The notes under the pieces were generated by a model that worked only from the letters and a program-made list of their open reading frames with translations, was not told the DNA's origin and searched no databases. Position numbers and translations under genes: made by a program. Source: an uncultured Pseudomonadota bacterium (GTDB taxonomy: Bacteria > Pseudomonadota > Gammaproteobacteria > Burkholderiales > Eutrophovitaceae). Taken from it: a DNA stretch of 13,799 nt. Location of the stretch: the NCBI GenBank assembly GCA_913057845.1, contig CAJXPC010000013.1, positions 1-13,799 of the forward strand. Reading direction: 5' to 3'. Shown one piece after another: positions 9,123 to 13,799 of this stretch; within the stretch, counting starts at the first letter, position 1, and each line of letters starts with the position of its first letter.

Positions 9123-9150
9123 CTATGATTATAGAACCACCGTGGCATAC
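9123..9150. promoter_or_regulatory. Candidate NikR-like dyad in the divergent intergenic region
   Basis: CTATGA (9123-9128), exactly 16 bases, then GCATAC (9145-9150). The E. coli NikR consensus is GTATGA-N16-TCATAC, so each half matches 5 of 6 bases with the exact spacing. It overlaps the predicted dehydratase promoter. No nikR gene is in the window, so this is a pattern match only. Confidence 0.3.
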
Positions 9151-9156
9151 TATAAA
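9128..9156 (-). promoter_or_regulatory. Candidate sigma70 promoter for the dehydratase-aminotransferase unit
   Basis: On the minus strand there is a perfect TATAAT (-10, plus-strand 9128-9133). It is preceded at 17-bp spacing by TTTATA (-35, plus-strand 9151-9156), which matches four of six bases of TTGACA. The implied start site leaves a 5' leader of about 14 bases before the ATG at 9107. Confidence 0.5.
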
Positions 9157-9177
9157 CAGACAGTCAAAATAAACCAG

Positions 9178-9207
9178 TTGTAAATACAAGGAAGTGTTTG
9201 ATTCCTT
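9178..9207. promoter_or_regulatory. Candidate operator: GntR-like palindrome plus overlapping inverted repeat
   Basis: TTGTAAATACAA (9178-9189) has perfect 5-bp arms around AA, with the GT-N4-AC core typical of FadR/GntR-family operators. Immediately overlapping it, AAGGAA (9188-9193) and TTCCTT (9202-9207) form a second inverted repeat with an 8-base centre. Both lie in the middle of the divergent region, where one regulator could control both units. No regulator gene is present in the window. Confidence 0.35.
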
Positions 9208-9225
9208 ATATATTAAGTCACAGCG

Positions 9226-9279
9226 CCTGAATAGAGATACTGAGATAAAATAAGGACAAATATTCAGGTTGGTTTTTTT
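9226..9279 (+). promoter_or_regulatory. Possible leader hairpin with U-tract before larA (attenuator-like)
   Basis: CCTGAATA (9226-9233) and TATTCAGG (9261-9268) are perfect 8-bp complements separated by 27 bases. TTGG and seven T (9273-9279) follow. The T-run ends 31 bases before the larA ATG. The long loop and A/T-containing stem make a strong terminator doubtful, but the placement suits leader control. Confidence 0.35.
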
Positions 9280-9310
9280 CGGGCATGATGAATAATAAAG
9301 GGGTGGCGAG

Positions 9311-10633
9311 ATGATTGGCGATCGAATCGATGTAAATATAGCGGGAGGCTTAGACGTTCCTCTGCCACGAATGGTGCATGTGAGACAGAAATTTGAGCTG
9401 TCTAAAATAAGCAGTGTTAGCGAAACCGTAGCTCAGGAATTCAAGAAGCCGGGTATCCAATCGATGGTTAAACCTGGAATGACCATAGCATTGGGTGTCG
9501 GTTCCAGAGGGGTAAACAATATTGCCGTATGCGTAAAAGCTGTCGTGGATGAAATCAAATTACTTGGCGGAAAGCCATTTGTTTTCCCGGCGATGGGCAG
9601 CCATGGTGGCGCCACGGCTGAGGGGCAAAAAGAAGTGCTGGATGGTTATGGTGTGACGGAAGCGTTTATAGGCTGTCCAGTCAAGTCCAGCATGGAGGTA
9701 GTGGAGATCGGGAAGGCCGATGATGGGATGCCGATCTACATGGATAAACTGGCTTCGGAAGCCGATGCTGTCGCATTAGTTTGTCGTATTAAGCCGCATA
9801 CAAATTTCAGAGCACCTATAGAGTCAGGCATCGTTAAAATGTTGACCATTGGTATGGGGAAAATTATTGGTGCGTCAACGCTGCATACTTACGGCATGGA
9901 TATGTTCGGGGTGTTGCTGCCAAAAGTCGCAAAAATCATTATGGAGAAGAAGAATTTTCTATTCGGCGTCGCCATGGTTGAAAACGCCGCAGATGACACA
10001 GCACTAATTGAAATTGTTCCGAGTGAAGAGGTGATAGAGCGAGAGCCGTTGTTATTGGCGCGGGCAAAAGAATTGATGCCAAAATTACAATTTGAAGATA
10101 TTGATGTGTTAATTGTAGAAAAGATTGGGAAAAATATATCTGGGGCAGGAATGGATCCCAATATAACAGGGCGTAATTGCCGTGATGTCGATTGGGAGAT
10201 GAGCCCATACGTTAAAAAAATTGCAGTATTGGGGCTCACGCCGGAAACACACGGCAACGCTACTGGTTTGGGGGCGGCTGATGTGATCACGATGGATGTG
10301 TATCGAGAACTTGATATTGCCAAGACGTATGCCAACGTAATCACATCAATGTATTTAGACGGGGCGGCTATACCCATTATCATGAATAACGACCAGGAAG
10401 CGATACAGCTTGTCGTGAAGACGGTAGTTAGAGTGAAGCCGGCAGATGCGAAAATTGTCAGAATTTCTACGACACTTGAAGTGATGGATTTACATGTATC
10501 TGAAACGCTGTTGCCTTATATTCAAAGCAACCCTGATAAGTTCGAGATTGTGGGAGAGCCAGAGGCGATGAAGTTTGATGCCAAAGGAAAAATTTATCCG
10601 ATGTTGGCTCCGCGCACACACGCTCACGCTTGA
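9311..10633 (+). CDS. larA: LarA-superfamily nickel-dependent 2-hydroxyacid racemase/epimerase (divergent, DUF2088-type)
   Basis: LarA enzymes use a nickel-pincer nucleotide bound to a lysine to racemise or epimerise alpha-hydroxyacids by hydride transfer. In this 440-aa protein the residues corresponding to Lactobacillus plantarum LarA His108, His174, Lys184 (NPN attachment) and His200 are visible: His98 (AMGSHGGAT), His163 (KPHTNF), Lys176 (GIVKM) and His192 (TLHTYGM). Arg66 (GVGSRG) probably corresponds to substrate-binding Arg75, but the neighbouring Asp72 of the SSDHTRP motif has no counterpart. The overall sequence is far from lactate racemase, so lactate should not be assumed as substrate. 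The gene heads the cofactor-gene cluster larC-larE-larB, which strongly supports a genuine NPN enzyme. AAGGGG lies 7 bases before the ATG. Confidence 0.85.
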   Translation: MIGDRIDVNIAGGLDVPLPRMVHVRQKFELSKISSVSETVAQEFKKPGIQSMVKPGMTIALGVGSRGVNNIAVCVKAVVDEIKLLGGKPFVFPAMGSHGGATAEGQKEVLDGYGVTEAFIGCPVKSSMEVVEIGKADDGMPIYMDKLASEADAVALVCRIKPHTNFRAPIESGIVKMLTIGMGKIIGASTLHTYGMDMFGVLLPKVAKIIMEKKNFLFGVAMVENAADDTALIEIVPSEEVIEREPLLLARAKELMPKLQFEDIDVLIVEKIGKNISGAGMDPNITGRNCRDVDWEMSPYVKKIAVLGLTPETHGNATGLGAADVITMDVYRELDIAKTYANVITSMYLDGAAIPIIMNNDQEAIQLVVKTVVRVKPADAKIVRISTTLEVMDLHVSETLLPYIQSNPDKFEIVGEPEAMKFDAKGKIYPMLAPRTHAHA

Positions 10634-10662
10634 GGGTTTTAGAGCGTTGTTAAGTCTTGGAT

Positions 10663-10666
10663 GAGG
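10663..10666 (+). promoter_or_regulatory. Shine-Dalgarno choosing the larC ATG at 10675
   Basis: GAGG lies 8 bases upstream of ATG 10675. The alternative TTG at 10657 has no comparable site and adds six residues not seen at LarC N-termini. Confidence 0.55.
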
Positions 10667-10674
10667 CGTTGAGA

Positions 10675-11856
10675 ATGAGAGTTCATTTAGATCCCATCGG
10701 GGGTGTTGCGGGAGATATGTTTATCGCTGCCATCTTGGACGCTAAACCAGAATGGTACGGTGACATGTGTGCGGCCATTCGCATTGCAGGCTTACCCCAA
10801 GAGGTAGGACTATCTTTGTTGCCGCATTCGGACTTTGCCCTCACAGGGACTCGTTTCAGTGTTGATGAGTTAGGTGTTCATGAGCATCATCACACACTAT
10901 TTTCGAAGATTAGAAATATGTTAACGGGGTCAGATTTGGATCCTCAAGTACGGCAAATCGCACTCGATATATTTTGTCTTTTGGCGGAGGCCGAAGCGGC
11001 CGTTCACGGTAAGTCTGTAGAGACTATTAGTTTTCATGAAGTGGGGGAGTGGGATTCTATTGCGGACATTGTTGGCGCGGCATTTTTGATTCATAAGCTC
11101 TCAGCAAATTGGTCCGTAAGTGCGCTGCCACTTGGGCGGGGCACAGTCGACACTAGTCATGGGGTTTTGCCAGTACCCACCCCAGCGACGGTTAAGCTGT
11201 TGGAGGGATTTTCCTTTGATGATGATGGTCTCGATGGGGAGCGAATCACCCCGACCGGTGCTGCGATTTTGGCGTATCTCAAGCCACAACAAACAGGTCC
11301 AGGACAGGCGGGGAAGCTAGTTGCTTCAGGGACGGGTTTTGGGACTAAGATTTTATCAAAAAAAAGTAATGTCTTACGAGCGTTGATGCTATCGGCTTCT
11401 GACCAAGAAGATAGCTCGCAGAATGTGATCTATCAAATTGACTTTGATGTAGATGACCAAAGTGCTGAGGACTTAGCGATAGGGTTAGATCATATTCGTT
11501 CGATCCATACGGTTCTAGATGTTACTCAGGTGGCAACGTTCGGGAAAAAAGGGCGGTTGACAATAACAATTCGTGTTCTTGCAGAGACCGCTCAGATCGA
11601 TCAGGTTTTCGATGCTTGTTTTTTTGAAACATCAACGATTGGTTTGCGCTATCAGATTTTGAGCCGCATGACCCTTGATCGATGGAAAAAGAACTGCGCC
11701 ACAGAAACGTTGGAGGCGGAATGTAAGTTTGTGATTCGACCGGGAGCCACAACCGTTAAAGTTGAAGCAGACGCCCTTGTTGACATTCAAGGACATGCTA
11801 ATCGAGAAGGTATACGACGAGAGGTGGCAATCAAACATGGGGCCTCAGGTGATTGA
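10675..11856 (+). CDS. larC: Nickel-pincer cofactor biosynthesis protein LarC (CTP-dependent Ni insertase)
   Basis: LarC inserts nickel into the pyridinium bisthiocarboxylate mononucleotide to finish the NPN cofactor, consuming CTP. The 393-aa protein starts MRVHLDPIGGVAGDMF. It has a His-rich HEHHHTLFSKI (69-79), FHEVGEWDSIADIVG (120-134), PVPTPATVKLLEG (166-178) and ITPTGAAI (191-198). After the NVLRALML boundary (about 232-239) comes the LarC2-like domain, with IDFDVDDQSAEDLA (255-268) and the basic ATFGKKGRL (287-295). In L. plantarum the two halves are joined by a programmed frameshift; here they form one continuous frame. An A8 run (11358-11365) lies just before the domain boundary, and a -1 slip there meets a TAA at once. 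It starts 41 bases after larA and overlaps larE by 20 bases. Confidence 0.93.
   Translation: MRVHLDPIGGVAGDMFIAAILDAKPEWYGDMCAAIRIAGLPQEVGLSLLPHSDFALTGTRFSVDELGVHEHHHTLFSKIRNMLTGSDLDPQVRQIALDIFCLLAEAEAAVHGKSVETISFHEVGEWDSIADIVGAAFLIHKLSANWSVSALPLGRGTVDTSHGVLPVPTPATVKLLEGFSFDDDGLDGERITPTGAAILAYLKPQQTGPGQAGKLVASGTGFGTKILSKKSNVLRALMLSASDQEDSSQNVIYQIDFDVDDQSAEDLAIGLDHIRSIHTVLDVTQVATFGKKGRLTITIRVLAETAQIDQVFDACFFETSTIGLRYQILSRMTLDRWKKNCATETLEAECKFVIRPGATTVKVEADALVDIQGHANREGIRREVAIKHGASGD
11358..11369 (+). other. A8 slippery run inside larC with an immediate -1 stop
   Basis: In the larC frame the run reads (tc)A-AAA-AAA-AGT, a classic X-XXX-XXX slip heptamer. After a -1 slip the next codons are AAG then TAA (11367-11369), giving a 231-residue LarC1-like product. 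A +1 slip also terminates within a few codons. No strong upstream Shine-Dalgarno-like stimulator or downstream hairpin was seen. Confidence 0.4.
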
Positions 11857-12688
11857 CGAAGCGCCGAAGCATACTGCCAGAATAACAGCGCTGCTCGCTG
11901 AGATGCGAGAGATCTCCGTTGCTGTTAGCGGCGGCATTGATAGTGTGACGCTTGCTATGTTGGCGACACAGACACCAAATGTTAGCGTTCAGATGTACCA
12001 TGCCGTTTCCCCAGCAGTGCCATCACAGGCAACAGATAGAGTGAAGCAGCTTGCTCGTGACTATGGTTGGAATCTAAAAATTTTAGATGCTCACGAATTT
12101 GCTGACGAAGATTATTTGTCGAATCCAGTCAACCGTTGTTTTTATTGTAAAACGAATTTATATAAAGCAATATCGACTGTTACCGAAGAGGTCATTTTGT
12201 CAGGTGCAAATGTGGACGATTTATCCGATTACCGGCCTGGATTAGATGCGGCTAAAAATGCGCAAGTTCGTCATCCATTTGTTGAAACCCATACGGACAA
12301 AGAAATGGTTAGAGCAATCGCGAAGTACATTGGCTTAGGCGAGCTATCTGAGCTGGCAGCATCTCCTTGTCTTTCAAGTCGGGTTGAGACGGGAATTCGA
12401 ATTGATCCCGAACTTTTGCCGCTTATCAATGAGTCTGAGCGTTTAATTAAACAGTTTGTGTCCCCGGAGCCTAAAACGGTGAGATGCCGGCTTCGAGCAA
12501 CAGGTATTGTAATTGAGTTGGATGGCGGGTCTTTATCGATCCTGACGACTCAAGAGGAGCGCTCATTAAAAGGGTTGATCAATGAGGTTTTTGAGAAACG
12601 AGGGTATCGTTACTCTGTTAGCTTCGACGCCTATAAGTTAGGCAGTGCGTTTATACATATTCAACCTGTGCATACTCAACCTTTGTAA
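11837..12688 (+). CDS. larE: ATP-dependent sulfur transferase LarE, three-cysteine ([4Fe-4S]-type)
   Basis: LarE adenylates the carboxylates of the pyridinium cofactor precursor and converts them to thiocarboxylates. The 283-aa protein has the PP-loop motif SGGIDS (31-36). L. plantarum LarE gives up sulfur from a single Cys176 within ASCSVSSR. Here the site reads AASPCLSSR (Cys178), and a CxxC pair occurs at RCFYCKTNLY (Cys101, Cys104). Three cysteines in these positions match the [4Fe-4S]-dependent LarE described from Thermotoga maritima, which is not sacrificial. The frame is open upstream to 11762 (TTG, with ATG 11795), but ATG 11837 gives the family length. GAGG at 11821-11824 is rather distant. 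It overlaps the larC end by 20 bases and shares TAATG with larB. Confidence 0.93.
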   Translation: MGPQVIDEAPKHTARITALLAEMREISVAVSGGIDSVTLAMLATQTPNVSVQMYHAVSPAVPSQATDRVKQLARDYGWNLKILDAHEFADEDYLSNPVNRCFYCKTNLYKAISTVTEEVILSGANVDDLSDYRPGLDAAKNAQVRHPFVETHTDKEMVRAIAKYIGLGELSELAASPCLSSRVETGIRIDPELLPLINESERLIKQFVSPEPKTVRCRLRATGIVIELDGGSLSILTTQEERSLKGLINEVFEKRGYRYSVSFDAYKLGSAFIHIQPVHTQPL

Positions 12689-13353
12689 TGAGTGCCGCAA
12701 ACGACATTAAGTTAGACTTTGATCGAGAAGCTCGCATTGGGCTCGATGAAGCTATTTTCTGCGAGGGAAAAACGGCAGAACAAATAGCTGAGATTCTTTT
12801 TCAGGCCCAATCGAAGGAGCACAGGTTTCTTCTTACGCGTTTTTCTCAGGATAAACAACAGCAAGTGCTTAGGCTGGGCAATTTTAAGATCGATTATGAC
12901 CCGACTTCCCAAACCGGTTTCTCTCCTGATTCGAATAAGCTTATAAGTCAAAATCAGGTATCAGTCATTTGTGCGGGCACCTCGGATATTCCGGTTGCAA
13001 GAGAGGCAGCCAGGACGTTGCAATACTATGGACATCAAGCCACAGAGATATCTGATGTGGGTGTGGCTGGGTTGTGGCGCTTGCTTGATCGATTAGACGA
13101 TATTAGAGCGTCTAAAGTTATCATTGTCGTGGCAGGCATGGATGCGGCATTACCAACAGTTTTGGGCGGCTTGGTTGCGCAGCCACTTATTGGGGTTCCG
13201 ACTTCGGTTGGATATGGCGTAGCTCAGGGCGGAGTAGCCGCACTTCATGCCATGTTGGTAAGTTGTTCTCCAGGGATAACCGTTACGAATATTGATAACG
13301 GTTACGGTGGCGCTTGCGCCGCCCTAAGAATACTCAGGACAGCGCATAGTTAA
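12688..13353 (+). CDS. larB: Nickel-pincer cofactor biosynthesis protein LarB (NaAD carboxylase/hydrolase)
   Basis: LarB carboxylates the pyridinium ring of nicotinate adenine dinucleotide and hydrolyses its phosphoanhydride, the first step of NPN synthesis. The 221-aa protein has the LarB N-terminal signature RIGLDEAIFCEGKTAEQI (16-33). A PurE-like domain follows from about residue 90, with VICAGTSDIPVAREAA (93-108), DVGVAGLWRL (123-132), VVAGMDAALPTVLGGL (147-162), GVPTSVGYG (169-177) and NIDNGYGGACAA (201-212). Cys193 in SCSPGI is the likely equivalent of L. plantarum LarB Cys221, which forms a transient covalent adduct with the pyridine ring. The start overlaps the larE stop by one base. 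It is the last gene of the cluster and ends 8 bases before the convergent GlcG-like gene. Confidence 0.94.
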   Translation: MSAANDIKLDFDREARIGLDEAIFCEGKTAEQIAEILFQAQSKEHRFLLTRFSQDKQQQVLRLGNFKIDYDPTSQTGFSPDSNKLISQNQVSVICAGTSDIPVAREAARTLQYYGHQATEISDVGVAGLWRLLDRLDDIRASKVIIVVAGMDAALPTVLGGLVAQPLIGVPTSVGYGVAQGGVAALHAMLVSCSPGITVTNIDNGYGGACAALRILRTAHS

Positions 13354-13361
13354 TTTCAAAT

Positions 13362-13758
13362 TTACTGTAGATCAGTAGCTACCGCATCAATAGCAACTTG
13401 GGCACAAATCCCATCGTCGCTTGCTGCCGCACCAGATACCCCGATTGACCCAATATGTTCCCCGCTGGCGGTCATTACGGGAAGGCCGCCTTCAAATGTG
13501 GCGATGCCAGGAACATGGGCAATACCAGGTACTCGGGTGCTCGCGATTTCCTCTAGCACTTTTGTTGAGAACGGGAAACCGGCAGATGACTCTGCTTTAA
13601 GTAACGCGATATCAATACTTTTTAGGAATGCTCTATCCATTCGTTCAAAATAAACCAAATTCCCACCTGCATCCATAATGGCAATATTCATGCGCCAACC
13701 TTCTTGAATCGCTTTTTCTTCGCAGGCTTGCGCCATTTTTTTTGCTACGTCTAAAGTC
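13362..13758 (-). CDS. GlcG/HbpS-like DUF336 protein, N-terminus cut by contig end
   Basis: Members of this family (GlcG, HbpS, Cob(I)-related heme-binding-like proteins) are small; some bind heme or cobalamin-like ligands, and many sit beside glycolate or diol utilisation genes with no proven role. The 131-131-residue-scale native part (about 131 aa) shows NIAIMDAGGNLVYFERMD, then KAESSAGFPFST and EGGLPVMTASGEHIGSIGVS, ending in SDDGICAQVAIDA. The family usually starts a few residues before TLDVAKKMA, so only a short N-terminal piece is missing, unless there was a signal peptide. The apparent ATG at 13775 and the residues MCIRDR come from the Nextera adapter. It converges on larB, so it is not part of the lar transcript. 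Confidence 0.88.
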
Positions 13759-13799
13759 CTGTCTCTTATACACATCTGACGCTGCCGACGAATAGAGAG
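13759..13799 (-). other. Nextera adapter plus i5 index, right end
   Basis: 13759-13777 is the reverse complement of the 19-bp Tn5 mosaic end. 13778-13791 is the read-1 primer arm. The last eight bases, ATAGAGAG, are the reverse complement of CTCTCTAT, which I recognise as a standard Nextera i5 index (the 502 index). All of it is library sequence, not native DNA. Confidence 0.97.

Noticed and set aside
9889..10383. 164-codon antisense open frame within larA
   Set aside because: Shadow of the real larA frame, serine/isoleucine-rich with no recognisable motif.
11762..11836. Longer larE start at TTG 11762 or ATG 11795
   Set aside because: It would add 14-25 residues encoded within the larC C-terminus and absent from LarE families; ATG 11837 gives a normal length.
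31..13758. tRNA, rRNA, CRISPR array, insertion sequence
   Set aside because: I looked on both strands and saw no cloverleaf, rRNA motif, repeated spacer unit or transposase.
1..13799. 30-bp perfect terminal inverted repeats, as in a transposon or linear plasmid
   Set aside because: Both arms are exactly the Nextera read-1 adapter with the Tn5 mosaic end; the right end continues into a library index. This is library artefact.

Overview
The window is an assembled metagenomic or genomic contig. Positions 31-13758 are native DNA. Both ends are Illumina Nextera (Tn5) adapter: 1-30 on the left, and 13759-13799 on the right, where an 8-base i5 index is also retained. The native DNA looks proteobacterial. 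The synteny (gap-pgk-fba followed by purE-purK-purC and a Sua5-type gene) and the long, ADE1-like PurC resemble Beta- and Gammaproteobacteria, and I lean towards a moderate-GC betaproteobacterium-like lineage. This is judged from gene order and protein character, not from a database search.

Left half (31-6105, all + strand), housekeeping. It holds the 3' end of gap, then pgk and a class II fba (central glycolysis/gluconeogenesis, with intrinsic terminator-like hairpins after gap and after pgk), then the purine genes purE, purK and purC with 1-nt stop/start overlaps, then a TTG-started threonylcarbamoyl-AMP synthase of the long Sua5 type.

Right half (6102-13758), accessory metabolism centred on a nickel-pincer nucleotide (NPN) system. 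On the + strand, larA-larC-larE-larB (9311-13353) encode a divergent LarA-superfamily 2-hydroxyacid racemase/epimerase and the three proteins that build its Ni cofactor. LarB carboxylates and hydrolyses nicotinate adenine dinucleotide. LarE inserts sulfur and here has the three-cysteine pattern expected of a [4Fe-4S] enzyme. LarC inserts nickel using CTP. Divergently transcribed from the same 203-bp intergenic region are a sugar-acid-type IlvD/EDD dehydratase and a class V (serine-glyoxylate type) aminotransferase. A GlcG/HbpS-like (DUF336) gene, cut by the contig end, converges on larB.

My inference is that the divergent cluster is a small hydroxyacid catabolic module. LarA would interconvert C2 epimers of a hydroxy- or polyhydroxy-acid, the dehydratase would turn one epimer into a 2-oxo-3-deoxy acid, and the aminotransferase would handle an oxoacid/amino acid step. 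The substrate cannot be read from the sequence. The shared intergenic region holds several operator- or attenuator-like elements, including a near-NikR-type dyad over the predicted dehydratase promoter. The features I find most worth checking are the LarA/dehydratase/aminotransferase pairing, the three-cysteine LarE, and an A8 slippery run at the LarC1/LarC2 domain boundary. No tRNA, rRNA, CRISPR array or insertion sequence was recognised, and no gene-free stretch exceeds 300 bases.
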